From: Roseibium polysiphoniae
GTDB taxonomy: Bacteria; Pseudomonadota; Alphaproteobacteria; Rhizobiales; Stappiaceae
Direction: 5' to 3'
Length of the DNA: 64,000 nucleotides
NCBI RefSeq assembly: GCF_014842925.1
Contig: NZ_JACYXJ010000006.1
Location: 186,001 to 250,000, forward strand
The position numbers were made by a program, and so were the translations under genes. A model generated the notes under the pieces. The model had not been told where the DNA came from and ran no database searches. It was given only the letters and a program-made list of their open reading frames with translations. Position 1 is the first letter of the stretch; each line of letters starts with the position of its first letter. Below, one piece after another: positions 36,713-47,082 of the stretch.

Positions 36713-37573
36713 TCACAAACCGAAACGGGACCAGAGCGAACGCTCTTCGGCTGCCGAAATGAGGTCGCTGCCGATGCCATCGACAAGGCCCTGCCGTCCG
36801 GCTGCAATTCCGCCGACACCGGAACGACGGCCAAACAAGCCACGCGGGGCAGAAAAAAGCTTCGGCTCCGCGTCCTTGCCATAGCGCTCCTTCAAGGTGC
36901 TGCGAAGGTCACCAAGGCTGTCGATCAGGCCAAGATCACGTGCCGCACCGCCGGTCCAGAACTTGCCGGAGAAGATCTCGGGATCGTCGGCGAGGACGTC
37001 GCCGCGGCTTTTCTTGACCATCTCGATAAATATCTCGTGGATCTCGAGCTGGAGGTTTTTCAGGTACTCGATATCGTCAGGTTTTTCGGCCTGGAACGGA
37101 TCAAGAATGACCTTGCTCTCACCGGCCGTGTAGACCCTGCGCTCGACGCCGATCTTCTTCAGAAGATCAGGAAAACCAAAACCGGCAGAAACAACGCCGA
37201 TGGATCCGACGATGGACGACGGGTCCGCGATGATTTCGTCTCCGGCAAGAGCGATCATGTAGCCGCCGCTGGCCGCCACGTCCTCGACGAAGACCAGAAC
37301 ATCCTTTTCGTTCTCCTTGGCAAGATCACGAATGCGCTGGAAGATCAGTCTGGACTGAACCGGAGAACCGCCGGGGGAGTTAACGATCAGTGCAACGGCG
37401 GGCGCCTTCTTTACAGAAAAAGCGCGTTCCAGAGGCAGGGACGCTGTCGCGAGCGAAAGCCCAGGACGCAGCGGGGTCGCCATGCCGATCGGGCCCTGGA
37501 GGCGGACAACCGGGATTACCGGGCCATCGTTGCGGAATTTCTTTGGAAGCAGGCTGCGGAGTTTTTCGAACAA
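36713..37573 (-). CDS. S49 family signal peptide peptidase-like protease
   Basis: A single-domain S49 protease of 286 residues from TTG 37573 (the frame opens at TTG 37645; GGA lies 9 bases before 37573, which gives the usual family N terminus). The nucleophile Ser is in DVAASGGYM (about residue 101) and the general-base Lys in GESKVILDPF (about 153). VNSPGGSP and PSSIVGSIGV are further signatures. It lacks a clear membrane helix at this start, so localisation is uncertain; family members degrade signal peptides or membrane proteins. The PilZ gene lies upstream on the same strand. Confidence 0.87.
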   Translation of the reverse strand: MFEKLRSLLPKKFRNDGPVIPVVRLQGPIGMATPLRPGLSLATASLPLERAFSVKKAPAVALIVNSPGGSPVQSRLIFQRIRDLAKENEKDVLVFVEDVAASGGYMIALAGDEIIADPSSIVGSIGVVSAGFGFPDLLKKIGVERRVYTAGESKVILDPFQAEKPDDIEYLKNLQLEIHEIFIEMVKKSRGDVLADDPEIFSGKFWTGGAARDLGLIDSLGDLRSTLKERYGKDAEPKLFSAPRGLFGRRSGVGGIAAGRQGLVDGIGSDLISAAEERSLWSRFGL

Positions 37574-37666
37574 ATCGGCGGGTCCCGGTTGAAAGGTATC
37601 CGGGATATAGGACCTGAACGAAAGGGATAAAAGGCCCCGGCACAAGGTTTGCGCAAGCCTGGAGGT

Positions 37667-38410
37667 TTAATTCTGTTTTGGCGTCGGGGGAGAGCGTCGG
37701 CGCGGACCGAACGCATCGGCGCGCTGAGGAGTTTCTTCTGCAGCGCCTGCCAGTCCTGCTCTTGCATGTGAAGAGGCGCCTTTTCGGGTTTTCTTTTGGC
37801 CGGAGGCTTTGCCATCGCCAGCTGCGCCCGTAGTGCCACCTGGTCCATCAACGGCGGAGGCGCCCCCTAAACCTGCGCCTTTGACATCGGCGCGCTTGGA
37901 AAATTGCCAGAGCAATTCCAGCCCGGCGCAACCGGGCGCTCGCCAGACAATACGTCCGCTGACCGGCAGGTCCAGGCCGCGAATATGCATGCGGACGTTG
38001 TCGGGAAGGTGATCCAGATCGCGTGCATCCAATCGGCAGCCGGACTTGCTGGCATCGACGATAATCGCGTGTATCACGACCCCGCCCCTAGGGTCTGACA
38101 CCTGCGCGGGAATGCGGACAGCACGGCGCTCTTCCTTGCGTTTCTCCCGTGGCGCTTCGTCTTCGAATTCGAAAACAACATTCGCATTGGTGTCTGAAAC
38201 GCCAGTGACCCGGCCGCGGATCATCTTGTCGAGCCCGTCGACCCTAAGACCGATGGTCTCGCGCAACTCACCGACACGATCCGACAGGATATTGCATCCC
38301 GACTTGTTAAAGCCGGAAGCAGACGCCTCGATGCAGTTCAATCCCTCCAGGTCGATGACCAACACGGAAACGATTGCGTGCTCGGGTATATCGGCAGTCA
38401 ATGCGTTCAA
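37667..38410 (-). CDS. PilZ-domain protein, tandem with a degenerate first copy
   Basis: A 247-residue protein from TTG 38410, with AGGGGA about 8 bases upstream. The second domain (about 88-170) has the cyclic-di-GMP motifs RRAVR (R-x3-R) and DASKSG (D-x-S-x2-G). The first domain (about 10-85) ends its equivalent strand with ASGFNKSGCNI, similar to the second motif, but lacks an R-x3-R, so it looks like a non-binding PilZ copy. The C-terminal 70 residues are Gly/Ala/Lys-rich and probably disordered. It may relay c-di-GMP made by enzymes such as the GGDEF-EAL protein at 16.9 kb; that link is inferred. Confidence 0.78.
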   Translation of the reverse strand: MNALTADIPEHAIVSVLVIDLEGLNCIEASASGFNKSGCNILSDRVGELRETIGLRVDGLDKMIRGRVTGVSDTNANVVFEFEDEAPREKRKEERRAVRIPAQVSDPRGGVVIHAIIVDASKSGCRLDARDLDHLPDNVRMHIRGLDLPVSGRIVWRAPGCAGLELLWQFSKRADVKGAGLGGASAVDGPGGTTGAAGDGKASGQKKTRKGASSHARAGLAGAAEETPQRADAFGPRRRSPPTPKQN

Positions 38411-38555
38411 AATATATCCCCTGATGGAGATTTATTACCATACTACACGCAAACCAAAGGTTAACATCATGCGTAAAATTGCCAGTTCTCGGCACTGCGC
38501 AGTTAATCGAACGTCAGAAATCAGCCAATTTACGCTGAGACTTCATGGTCTTACG

Positions 38556-39566
38556 TTAACTATTGGCGTCTTCACTTAGCTTTTGACGCAGGGACAAGAA
38601 ATCACGCCAGCTAAGCCTTTTTTCTATAGGACTACGAAGGAGATAAGCTGGATGATAGGTCGCCAGACTTGGTATCTTGCGTCCATTGCAATCATAGGTC
38701 ATCCAGCGACCACGCATACGGCGGATGCCATCCTGAACATCAAGAAGTGTCTTGGCAGACGCCGCGCCGAGGAAGACCAGAACATCAGGTGCTGCCAACT
38801 CGATCTGGCGCGCGATGAACGGCCGGCAGATTTCGGTTTCCTGAGGCGTCGGCGTGCGGTTTCCGGGCGGCCGCCACGGCACCACGTTGGCGATATAGAC
38901 TGATGAGCGGTCGAGGCCCACTGCGCCAAGCATCTTGTCGAGAAGCTGACCTGACCGGCCGACGAAGGGCTTTCCCTGCAGATCCTCATCACGGCCAGGC
39001 GCTTCACCAATGATCATGACGCGGGCGTTCGGATTGCCATCGGCAAAAACAAGGTTCTTCGCCGTCAGGCGCAGGTTACAGCCGTTGAACGCCTGCAGGC
39101 AGCTCTTCAGCTCATCCAGGGTCTGGGCAGTACGTGCCGCATCCCTCGCCGCATGGATCGCCTCCGTATCGGGCACCACTGCATCGGCGAACGCACCTCC
39201 TGAAATCGGCGCATTGGCCGCGCTCGGTTCCCGAGTTGGCGACGCAGGTGCCTGTGGCCGGGATTGTTGTGCGGGCCCACCGGACTGTATAGGTGCGGAA
39301 TGGGCGGCTGGGCGAGCAGGCGCAGACGTTCGGGCTTCGGCCTGCGCGCGGGCAAGCTCCGCCGACAAGGCAAACCTGTCGACTGCGTCCTCTTCCAGAA
39401 AACAGTCGAGGCCAGAAGCCAAATAGAATTCAAGCAGGGATTCAAGTTCGCGCTGCGCTGCGTCGGATGTTTGCAAAACCAAGCCTCCAGGCGGCAACTT
39501 AACGCCAGCAGCTGGAAAAACAAAGTCTGCAGGGTGCATCGCGGCGGCGGCGCTTAGGTTGTCCAA
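38556..39566 (-). CDS. Uracil-DNA glycosylase (family 4-like)
   Basis: A 336-residue DNA-repair glycosylase that removes uracil from DNA. The motifs GEAPGRDED (motif 1), [17 protein letters not shown] and the C-terminal HPAYLLR are typical of family 4/5 enzymes. The N-terminal 140 residues are a poorly ordered Ala/Pro/Gln-rich extension ending before AFNGCNLR. Cysteines at FNGCNLR, KSCLQ and TEICRP may ligate the iron-sulfur cluster of this group. Start TTG 39566 is uncertain; ATG 39539 is the alternative. It diverges from the ETF-QO gene. Confidence 0.9.
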   Translation of the reverse strand: MDNLSAAAAMHPADFVFPAAGVKLPPGGLVLQTSDAAQRELESLLEFYLASGLDCFLEEDAVDRFALSAELARAQAEARTSAPARPAAHSAPIQSGGPAQQSRPQAPASPTREPSAANAPISGGAFADAVVPDTEAIHAARDAARTAQTLDELKSCLQAFNGCNLRLTAKNLVFADGNPNARVMIIGEAPGRDEDLQGKPFVGRSGQLLDKMLGAVGLDRSSVYIANVVPWRPPGNRTPTPQETEICRPFIARQIELAAPDVLVFLGAASAKTLLDVQDGIRRMRGRWMTYDCNGRKIPSLATYHPAYLLRSPIEKRLSWRDFLSLRQKLSEDANS

Positions 39567-39824
39567 TGGTTGTGCATGGAATGCACACTTCGGCCACGCG
39601 CTTCCAATCGCAAGCTCCTTGCAATATCTTCCGTTTACGTAAAGGTCACATCAAACCTTGACGCGGCACGGAAAAATAAGGCTATGTCCGACGTGACGCG
39701 CCGCAGCATGGCGGCATTTTTTCCGATTTCGCAAATGCGGCAAATTTTGTCGTGCTTCGAAAAGGGAAAAAATGCAAAAAGGATATCGTCCGGGCTCGGT
39801 CCGGAGCGCATGAGGGAGAACCAG

Positions 39825-41501
39825 ATGTCAGAACAGGACGCACTTGGCGAACGCGAAAGCATGGACGTCGATGTTGTCATCGTCGGAGCAGGTCCAGCCG
39901 GCCTTGCTGCAGCCATTCGCCTAAAACAGATCGCCGCCGACAAGGGCGAAGAGATCAGTGTCGTTGTTCTGGAAAAAGGCTCGGAAGTCGGCGCGCACAT
40001 TCTTTCAGGCGCTGTGATCGACCCGATAGCACTCGACCAACTGCTGCCGGAATGGCGCGAGGAAGACACGCCGATCAAGACCGAGGTCAAGGCCGACCAT
40101 TTCCTCGTTCTGGGACCGGCGGGCTCCATTCGTCTGCCGAATCTCTTCATGCCGAAGCTGATGAACAATCACGGCAACTACATTGTCTCGCTCGGGAATG
40201 TCTGCCGCTGGCTTGCCGAAAAGGCGGAAGGCCTGGGCGTGGAGATCTATCCGGGCTTTGCAGCCGCAGAAATTCTCTATGACGATCAGGGCCGCGTTGT
40301 CGGCGTTGCCACCGGCGACATGGGCATTGGCCGGGACGGCAAGCCGAACGCCATGTTCACCCGCGGCATGGAACTGCGCGGCAAATATGTTCTGATCGGC
40401 GAAGGCGCGCGCGGGTCTCTCGCCAAGCAGCTGATCGAGAAATTCGATCTCGACCAGGACAGCGACTTCGCCAAGTTCGGAATTGGCATCAAGGAGCTCT
40501 GGCAGGTCGACCCTGAAAAACACAAGGAAGGGCTCGTCCAGCATTCCTTCGGCTGGCCGCTGGACGGCAAGACCGGCGGTGGGTCCTTCCTGTATCACCT
40601 GGAAGACAACCAGGTCGCGGTCGGCTTCGTGCTGCATCTCAACTACGAGAACCCGTGGCTTTCGCCTTTTGACGAGTTCCAGCGTTTCAAGACACATCCG
40701 GCGATCCGCGACACCTTCGAGGGTGGCAAGCGCATTTCCTATGGCGCACGTGCGATCACGGAAGGCGGGTACCAGTCGGTTCCGAAGCTCTCCTTCCCGG
40801 GCGGCCTGATCATGGGCTGTTCTGCCGGTTTCGTGAATGTTCCGCGGATCAAGGGCTCACACAACGCGATGCTGTCGGGCATGCTGGCCGCCGAAGAGGT
40901 CATGTCGGCAATCGGCCGCGGCGAAGACAATGCCGAGCTCACCAGTTACGACGATGCCTGGAAGGCCAGCCCGATCGGCAAGGATCTGAAGACCGTTCGC
41001 AACGTCAAGCCGCTGTGGTCTAAGTTCGGCACGGTTGCCGGCATCGCGCTCGGCGGTCTCGACATGTGGACCAATGAGCTCTTCGGCTTCTCCTTCTTCG
41101 GCACTTTGAAGCACGGCAAGGCAGACGCGGATACGCTGAAACCCGCAAAGGACTGCAAGAAGATCGATTATCCGAAACCGGACGGCGCCATCTCTTTCGA
41201 CAAGCTGTCGTCGGTGTTCCTATCGAACACCAATCACGAGGAAGATCAGCCGATCCACCTCAAGGTGAAGGACGAGACACTTCAGAAGCTGTCAGAACAT
41301 GATGTCTACGCAGGTCCGTCAAACCGCTACTGCCCTGCTGGCGTTTATGAATGGATCGAAGAAGGCGAAGACGCGCCGAAGTTCCAGATCAATTCGCAGA
41401 ACTGCGTCCACTGCAAGACCTGCGACATCAAGGATCCGAACCGAAACATCACCTGGACGGTGCCTGAAGGCGCGGGCGGCCCGAACTACCCCAACATGTA
41501 A
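39825..41501 (+). CDS. etfD: Electron transfer flavoprotein-ubiquinone oxidoreductase
   Basis: A 558-residue ETF-QO that passes electrons from acyl-CoA and amino-acid dehydrogenases via ETF to the ubiquinone pool at the inner membrane. N-terminal FAD motif VVIVGAGPAGLAAA, the middle ubiquinone-binding region, and C-terminal CPAGVYEW with CVHCKTC for the [4Fe-4S] cluster are intact. The frame extends to 39570, but ATG 39825 has GGGAG upstream and normal family length. Monocistronic, with a hairpin 36 bases after the stop. Confidence 0.96.
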   Translation: MSEQDALGERESMDVDVVIVGAGPAGLAAAIRLKQIAADKGEEISVVVLEKGSEVGAHILSGAVIDPIALDQLLPEWREEDTPIKTEVKADHFLVLGPAGSIRLPNLFMPKLMNNHGNYIVSLGNVCRWLAEKAEGLGVEIYPGFAAAEILYDDQGRVVGVATGDMGIGRDGKPNAMFTRGMELRGKYVLIGEGARGSLAKQLIEKFDLDQDSDFAKFGIGIKELWQVDPEKHKEGLVQHSFGWPLDGKTGGGSFLYHLEDNQVAVGFVLHLNYENPWLSPFDEFQRFKTHPAIRDTFEGGKRISYGARAITEGGYQSVPKLSFPGGLIMGCSAGFVNVPRIKGSHNAMLSGMLAAEEVMSAIGRGEDNAELTSYDDAWKASPIGKDLKTVRNVKPLWSKFGTVAGIALGGLDMWTNELFGFSFFGTLKHGKADADTLKPAKDCKKIDYPKPDGAISFDKLSSVFLSNTNHEEDQPIHLKVKDETLQKLSEHDVYAGPSNRYCPAGVYEWIEEGEDAPKFQINSQNCVHCKTCDIKDPNRNITWTVPEGAGGPNYPNM

Positions 41502-41537
41502 GCAACAGGCTTAGAGACTAAGGCTAAAAATGCGAAC

Positions 41538-41562
41538 GGCGCCGGACCATAGGTCCGGCGCC
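41538..41562 (+). terminator. Perfect hairpin after etfD
   Basis: GGCGCCGGACC, ATA and GGTCCGGCGCC form an 11-pair perfect stem with a 3-base loop. No T-run follows on the plus strand, so it may stabilise the 3' end or act in Rho-assisted termination; the minus strand has a T-run 8 bases after it. Confidence 0.6.
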
Positions 41563-41867
41563 GCCGACTTGTGGGCGATGGGTTTTTCCAGGATCCAAGG
41601 TGAAAATCACCGGTCCCTGGTCGCGGTTATCTGGTGCTGCTTCTGCTCTGCGTGCTCCAGCCCCCTGTCTGGAGGCCAGGCCCGTCTCTTTGAAAAACAG
41701 GCACACCTTTCCGCTGCCACAAGATTTAATGCGCCGTCACATGAGGCTCGAGCCGGTCTGGCCGGGCACGCGCGCCGCTATGCTGACCCAGATCGAACGG
41801 TACCCGATGATCTGATGCCGCGCGGCTTCGCACGCCCTGTTCCGAACTGCCGGACATGGCCGAAATC

Positions 41868-41896
41868 ATCCATCAGCCCAAGAGGGGCTGTTGGAT
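41868..41896. other. Stem-loop of unknown role in the etfD-rhlE gap
   Basis: ATCCATCAGCCC and GGGCTGTTGGAT pair with one mismatch around a 5-base loop. It is flanked by unassigned DNA and lacks a T-run. Confidence 0.4.
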
Positions 41897-42196
41897 TTGC
41901 ACATCATGTAAACGAACGCTGCGTCGCCGATACCTGCATCCTTTGCGCGCTTCCCATTTGGGAAACGTGTGAACGGGCTATTCCGTTCAAGGCCTGCAAT
42001 CGCGCCGCCGATGAAAGGGAACATAAGTTACCTTAACGGCAATTTCAACATTTTTTTCAGTTGATGTAATTTTTTTCGTTAACCAAGATAGTGCTTTTAA
42101 TTCAGTTAGATACGAGGATAAGTCGAGATTCTGACTGTTTTTGCAGGCTAGCCATGCGCACAATGCATGGATGATTTCCGTACGTTTACGTAAAAG

Positions 42197-42227
42197 GAAA
42201 GCGCGGTTACCAGGTAACCGCGCTTTC
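42197..42227 (-). terminator. Terminator of rhlE
   Basis: GAAAGCGCGGTTACC and GGTAACCGCGCTTTC are perfect 15-base inverted repeats around a single A. On the minus strand CTTTT follows, suiting termination of the helicase transcript about 35 bases after its stop. Confidence 0.82.
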
Positions 42228-42260
42228 TTCATTTCAGTAATGCAGGTCAGCTGGTGCTGA

Positions 42261-43574
42261 TCAGGCCGCTGCCGTCCGCCGACGTCGTTGCTGACGGCGG
42301 CCACGGTTTTCGTTGTCGTTGCCACCGGAAGGTGCCCCAAAGGACCTCTTGCCAGGCTTTGGCCCATTGCCGCCGCCACCGTTGCGGCGACCACGGTTGC
42401 CACCACCGCCACGGCCCTTGCCGGGAGAAACGGCACGGCTGTCGGCCGGAACTTCACCGCTTGCGACCTCGATGGAAATGCCGATTAGCTTTTCGATCTG
42501 GCGGAACAGGCCAATTTCCTCTGGTGCGCAAATAGCGATTGCATCGCCATCGGCACCGGCACGGGCCGTCCGGCCGATCCGGTGGACATAAGCCTCAGGA
42601 ACTTCAGGCAGCTCGAAGTTGTAGACGTGGCTGACGCCCGGGATATCGATCCCGCGTGCAGCAACGTCAGTGGCCACCAGAACTTTCAAGGAACCATCCT
42701 TCAGGCCCTTGATGGCGCGGTCGCGCTGGTTCTGGCTCTTGTTGCCGTGAATCGAACCTGCGGAGATGCCCGAGGACACCAGCTTCTTCATCAGCCGCTC
42801 TGCACCATGCTTGGTGCGGCAGAAGACGAGAGACAGGTCGTCAGGACGCGTGCTCATCAGGTCGACCAGGAAGTCTGTCTTCGCCTTCTGATCCATGAAA
42901 TGGACACGCTGCGTGATCTTGTCCGCAGTCTTGCCGGCGGTTGCCACTTCCACCCGCACCGGATCGGTCAGGTAGGACTTGGCAAGATCGGCGATCTGCT
43001 TGGGCATTGTCGCCGAGAAGAGCAAAGTCTGACGCTTCTTTGCGACCAGCGCGGAAATCTTGCGCAGGGCATGAATGAAGCCAAGGTCCAGCATCTGGTC
43101 CGCTTCATCGAGCACGAGGAAGGACGCCGTATCAAGACGCACCGCATCACGATCCACGAGATCCAGCAGGCGACCAGGCGTCGCGACCAGGATGTCCGTG
43201 CCGCGGGAGAGGCGCTTGATCTGACCGTTGATCGATACACCGCCAACAACGGAGGCAACGCGAAGCGGCGTGCCGCGCACGAAGGAGATCAGGTTTTGAG
43301 CGATTTGGTTTACCAGCTCGCGGGTCGGCGCCAGGATCAGTGCCCGCGCGCCCTTGGAAACCGGCTGCTTGGGGTTGGCCAGAAGCTGTTCGATGAGCGG
43401 CAGGCCGAAGGCGGCAGTTTTGCCGGTGCCGGTCTGGGCCAGACCCATAATGTCCTCACCCTTGAGGATGTATGGGATAGCGTCGCGCTGAATCGGGGTC
43501 GGCGCTTCATAGCCGTTGGCTTCGATGGCCTTCAGAATTTGTTCGGAGAGGCCAAGCGATTTGAAATCTGTCAA
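42261..43574 (-). CDS. rhlE: DEAD-box RNA helicase, RhlE type
   Basis: A 437-residue ATP-dependent RNA helicase. The Q-motif YEAPTPIQRDAIP, motif I AQTGTGKT, motif II DEAD, motif III SAT and motif VI HRIGRTARAG are all intact. The C terminus is a Gly/Arg-rich tail (NRGRRNGGGG, QQRRRR) typical of RhlE-type RNA-binding extensions. The frame opens at 43715, but homologues begin at TTG 43574 (TDFKSLGL), which has AAAGG about 9 bases upstream. A long non-coding leader (43,575-43,995) precedes it, as in cold-inducible helicases. Confidence 0.93.
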   Translation of the reverse strand: MTDFKSLGLSEQILKAIEANGYEAPTPIQRDAIPYILKGEDIMGLAQTGTGKTAAFGLPLIEQLLANPKQPVSKGARALILAPTRELVNQIAQNLISFVRGTPLRVASVVGGVSINGQIKRLSRGTDILVATPGRLLDLVDRDAVRLDTASFLVLDEADQMLDLGFIHALRKISALVAKKRQTLLFSATMPKQIADLAKSYLTDPVRVEVATAGKTADKITQRVHFMDQKAKTDFLVDLMSTRPDDLSLVFCRTKHGAERLMKKLVSSGISAGSIHGNKSQNQRDRAIKGLKDGSLKVLVATDVAARGIDIPGVSHVYNFELPEVPEAYVHRIGRTARAGADGDAIAICAPEEIGLFRQIEKLIGISIEVASGEVPADSRAVSPGKGRGGGGNRGRRNGGGGNGPKPGKRSFGAPSGGNDNENRGRRQQRRRRTAAA

Positions 43575-43995
43575 GTTTTTACCTTTGTCATTGGCACCAG
43601 ACGCGATGCGCCATGGCATGCCAGAACCCTCGTGTTCCATCGCGGAGCTCGAGAGCCATTTAGCGGTTGCGGCAGGTGCTGCGCCCAGGACCGAACTGTC
43701 CTTGAAAGGCGGCAAATGCCGTCAGAACCCCGCGTGAAATGGGAACTTGGAAAAGGATACCCCGTCTGAAAGGAGGGGTTTTGCAGTATCTTGCGGTTCT
43801 TCTTGGAACTTTTCCGGATCGTGCCGAAAGTTTGCAAGGGGCGGGCTGCTCACGCGGCAACCGGATAATGCACGCCTCCCTATCTGCCGAGTGGGCGACA
43901 ATGTCAAGGATAATCGTCCTATCGCGAATAACAGTTCCTGCGGCAGAGCGCATCGCCCCGCCGCCGGTCTTGTCTCACGACGCCTGTCCTTGCGC
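43575..43995. other. rhlE upstream region
   Basis: This 421-base gap between the end of maeB and the rhlE start contains a small stem (ACCCC 43,759-43,763 with GGGGT 43,775-43,779) and no credible gene. It is a probable 5' leader and promoter for rhlE. Confidence 0.45.
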
Positions 43996-46290
43996 TCAGG
44001 CCCCGGCTTTTTTCTGAGCCTCGACGCTGGCCAGCGCCGACATGTTGACCACGCCGCGCGAGGTCACCGAAGGGGTCAGGATATGCGCCGGCTTCGCCGT
44101 GCCCAACAGGATCGGCCCAACGTGAAGGGCCGAGGTAGCAACTTTCAAAAGGTTCAGCGCGATGTTGGCGGCATCAAGGTTCGGGAACAGCAGCAGGTTT
44201 GCTTCGCCCTTCAGGCGGCTGTCCGGCATGACCCGTTTGCGCAGCATCTCGTTGAGCGCTGAATCCCCGTGCATTTCGCCGTCGACCTCAAGGTTCGGAC
44301 AGCGCTCCCAAAGGATTTCCAGCGCGTCTCGCATCTTTCGAGACGAGGCGGTGTCGCGCGAGCCGAAATTCGACAGGGATAGAAGCGCCACCTTGGGCTC
44401 AATGCCGAAGCAATGGATTTCCTCGGCGGCAAGGGCTGCCATCTCGGCAAGCTCCTCTGCGGTCGGCTCTTCGCTCACGAATGTATCCGAGAGGAAGATC
44501 GCGCCACTGCTGTTGATCAAGAGCGACAAGGCGGACAGGTCACGCACCCCATCGCGCAAGCCGATGATCTGGCGAATGTCGCGCAGATGACGGATGAAAC
44601 GGCCTTCAAGTCCGCAGATGACCGCATCCGCATCCCCGCGGCGCACGGCCAGAGCAGCAATGACCGTCGAGTTGGTCCGCACCACGGTACGTGCAGCATC
44701 GGGCGGCATGCCCTTGCGGCCGACACAGGCGAAATAGTCGTCGACATAATCACGGTAGCGCGGATCGTCCTGCGGGTTGATGTATTCGAAATCGGTGCCT
44801 GGACGGATCTTCAGACCGAAGCGCTCGCAGCGGCTCTGCAGCACGTCGGGACGGCCGACCAGAACCGGTATCGCCACCTTGTCTTCGAGTAGAACCTGGG
44901 CGGCGCGCAGCACGCGCTCATCCTCGCCCTCAGCATAGATGATCCGCTTGGCATCCTGACCGGCGGCCTGGATGATCGGCTTCATGATCAGGCCGGACCG
45001 AAAGACGAAGCGGTTCAGGCGATCCAGATAGGCGTCGAAGTCCTCGATCGGACGTGTGGCGACGCCGGTTGCCATCGCTGCCTTGGCGACCGCGGGCGCA
45101 ATCCTGAGGATCAGCCGCTGATCGAAAGGCGACGGGATCAGGTATTTCGGACCAAAGGTCTCTGTCGCGCCGCCATAGGCACGGGCCGCCACATCGGACG
45201 GCTCTTCCTTTGCCAGTTCGGCGATGGCCTCAACGGCGGCGTGTTTCATTTCCTCGTTGATGGAGGTCGCGCCGACATCCAGAGCACCGCGGAAGATGTA
45301 GGGGAAGCACAGAACATTGTTGACCTGGTTCGGGTAGTCGGAGCGTCCCGTGCACATGACAACATCCGAGCGAACCGCCTGGGCGTCCTCGGGCATGATT
45401 TCCGGACGCGGGTTGGCCAGCGCCAGAATCAGTGGGCCCTTGCCCATGGTGGCAACCATCTCCGGCTTAAGGACACCGGCAGCAGAGAGCCCGAGGAAGA
45501 CGTCCGCACCCTCGATGATTTCGGACAGCGTGCGCTTGTCGGTCTTTTGCGCGAACTTCGACTTCCACTCGTCCATCAGGGCTTCGCGGCCCTCGTAGAC
45601 GACGCCTTCAATGTCGGAAATCCAGATGTTCTCGCGCTTGACCCCGAGCGAGACGAGCATGTTCAGACAGGCCAGAGCTGCGGCGCCGGCGCCAGAGGCG
45701 ACGACCTTCGCTTCGGACATTTTCTTGCCCGCCAGCTCCAGACCGTTGCGGACGGCAGCGCCAACGATGATGGCCGTTCCATGCTGATCATCGTGGAAGA
45801 CCGGAATGTTCATCCGCTCGCGCAGCTTGGCTTCGATCTGGAAGCACTCCGGCGCCTTGATGTCTTCAAGATTGATGCCGCCGAAGGTCGGCTCCAGAAC
45901 GGCGACCGCGTCGACGAAACGATCGACGTCGAGCTCGTCCACTTCGATGTCGAAAACGTCGATGCCGGCGAATTTCTTGAAGAGGACCGCCTTGCCCTCC
46001 ATCACCGGCTTGGACGCCAGAGGACCAATGGCACCAAGACCCAGAACAGCCGTGCCATTAGAGATCACGCCGACAAGGTTAGCTCGGGCCGTATAGTCGG
46101 CCGCCTTGGCGGGATCCTTGGCGATCTCCTCACAGGGCGCGGCCACACCGGGCGAATAGGCCAGCGCAAGGTCACGCTGGTTGCCCAGGGGCTTGGTTGC
46201 CTGGATCTCGAGCTTGCCCGGGCGCGGATGCTGGTGAAAGAAGAGCGCGGCTTCCGTGAGATCGCTGCCGGTGGACTTGTTGTCACTCAT
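43996..46290 (-). CDS. maeB: NADP-dependent malic enzyme with phosphotransacetylase-like domain
   Basis: A 764-residue MaeB-type malic enzyme that decarboxylates malate to pyruvate and makes NADPH. The N-terminal part (about 1-430) has [24 protein letters not shown] and the NADP-binding SGAGAAA; the C-terminal part (about 435-760) is a phosphotransacetylase-like domain ([29 protein letters not shown]), usually regulatory. Length is normal. It sits downstream of the ceramidase-like gene with a 123-base gap. Confidence 0.96.
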   Translation of the reverse strand: MSDNKSTGSDLTEAALFFHQHPRPGKLEIQATKPLGNQRDLALAYSPGVAAPCEEIAKDPAKAADYTARANLVGVISNGTAVLGLGAIGPLASKPVMEGKAVLFKKFAGIDVFDIEVDELDVDRFVDAVAVLEPTFGGINLEDIKAPECFQIEAKLRERMNIPVFHDDQHGTAIIVGAAVRNGLELAGKKMSEAKVVASGAGAAALACLNMLVSLGVKRENIWISDIEGVVYEGREALMDEWKSKFAQKTDKRTLSEIIEGADVFLGLSAAGVLKPEMVATMGKGPLILALANPRPEIMPEDAQAVRSDVVMCTGRSDYPNQVNNVLCFPYIFRGALDVGATSINEEMKHAAVEAIAELAKEEPSDVAARAYGGATETFGPKYLIPSPFDQRLILRIAPAVAKAAMATGVATRPIEDFDAYLDRLNRFVFRSGLIMKPIIQAAGQDAKRIIYAEGEDERVLRAAQVLLEDKVAIPVLVGRPDVLQSRCERFGLKIRPGTDFEYINPQDDPRYRDYVDDYFACVGRKGMPPDAARTVVRTNSTVIAALAVRRGDADAVICGLEGRFIRHLRDIRQIIGLRDGVRDLSALSLLINSSGAIFLSDTFVSEEPTAEELAEMAALAAEEIHCFGIEPKVALLSLSNFGSRDTASSRKMRDALEILWERCPNLEVDGEMHGDSALNEMLRKRVMPDSRLKGEANLLLFPNLDAANIALNLLKVATSALHVGPILLGTAKPAHILTPSVTSRGVVNMSALASVEAQKKAGA

Positions 46291-46413
46291 GGTATCCGCA
46301 GCCTTTCCATTGGCGGTTCAGGGACCTTCCCTTACGTCCCCGATCGGGTGCGAACGGTCCTGCCGGACCAGCGCGGGAACAGGAGACAAAAGGAACCTGC
46401 ATTAGACGATTGT

Positions 46414-47067
46414 TCAAGGGGTGTAACCGGCACGCTGCGAAATGAGAAGACGAAGAAGTAAAAACAGCACCAATCCGTTGAACATATGCCACAGAAAATG
46501 CGTTCCAACTTCCAGAGCTGCACACAGTGGGGCGTCGATGGTGCGAAAAGTCAATGAGATCAAAAACAAGAGCCCAACAACGAAGAGCGGCTTTGACAGC
46601 CCCTGCCCCTTAGGTCGGACCAGTGCCGCCATAGCGAAAATAGCGAGCAATGCGGGAACATAGCCGGCAGATGAGGCTGCAACCGGCTGCGCGAGGCCGG
46701 CGATATAGGGTGTCGCAACAAGGAAGACCGCAACAAGGGCGATGGCCGCCCACCATGGCAGACCGAGATAGCGCCTCAACGCCAGCAGCAGGTAGCCGTG
46801 AATGAAGATGGCAATCGGCACCACGTCGGTCAGCATCGCCCAGCGGGTCGCGACCGTGTGGAACAAGAAGGAACCAACGCCTGTGGCCAGGACCACGACA
46901 ATCAGGAACAGGGCGGGCCAATCGCCGGGCGTTTGCCTTCGCCAGAGAACGTAAGCCCAAAGCGCGGCAACGACGAAAGACAGATTGCTCACTGCATTGA
47001 GTGGTTCGGCCCAGAACTCTGGTCCGATCCGTTCACAATAGTTGTCGAGGCGCTCGTTCCAGTCCAA
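46414..47067 (-). CDS. Ceramidase-like integral membrane protein
   Basis: A 217-residue seven-helix-type membrane protein of the alkaline ceramidase (CREST) family. The zinc-ligand motifs are present: NYCERIGPEFWAEP at the N terminus, LNAVSNLSF, GSFLFHT with DVVPI, and GTHFLWHMFNG near the end. Predicted to be a lipid amidohydrolase, but bacterial members are poorly characterised. TTG 47067 has GGAG about 8 bases upstream and follows the aminotransferase stop by 15 bases, so the two form an operon. Confidence 0.83.
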   Translation of the reverse strand: MDWNERLDNYCERIGPEFWAEPLNAVSNLSFVVAALWAYVLWRRQTPGDWPALFLIVVVLATGVGSFLFHTVATRWAMLTDVVPIAIFIHGYLLLALRRYLGLPWWAAIALVAVFLVATPYIAGLAQPVAASSAGYVPALLAIFAMAALVRPKGQGLSKPLFVVGLLFLISLTFRTIDAPLCAALEVGTHFLWHMFNGLVLFLLLRLLISQRAGYTP

Positions 47068-47082
47068 TCACTTGCTCCTGCC

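Larger units (their letters stand above)
41502..42260. other. Non-coding gap with three stem-loops between etfD and rhlE
   Basis: This 759-base gap lies between convergent genes. Open frames here are short and have no family match. It contains the etfD hairpin (41,538), a second stem (41,868), an AT-rich section (42,020-42,130) and the rhlE terminator (42,197). A small RNA is possible but unproven. Confidence 0.5.

Noticed and set aside
41530-42036. 168-codon plus-strand frame after etfD
   Set aside because: Starts within the etfD hairpin, has no ribosome-binding site and no family match.
42582-43769. 395-codon plus-strand frame opposite rhlE
   Set aside because: Antisense shadow of a gene with all helicase motifs intact; no domain seen.
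45241-46461. 406-codon plus-strand frame opposite maeB
   Set aside because: Antisense shadow of a clearly coding gene.
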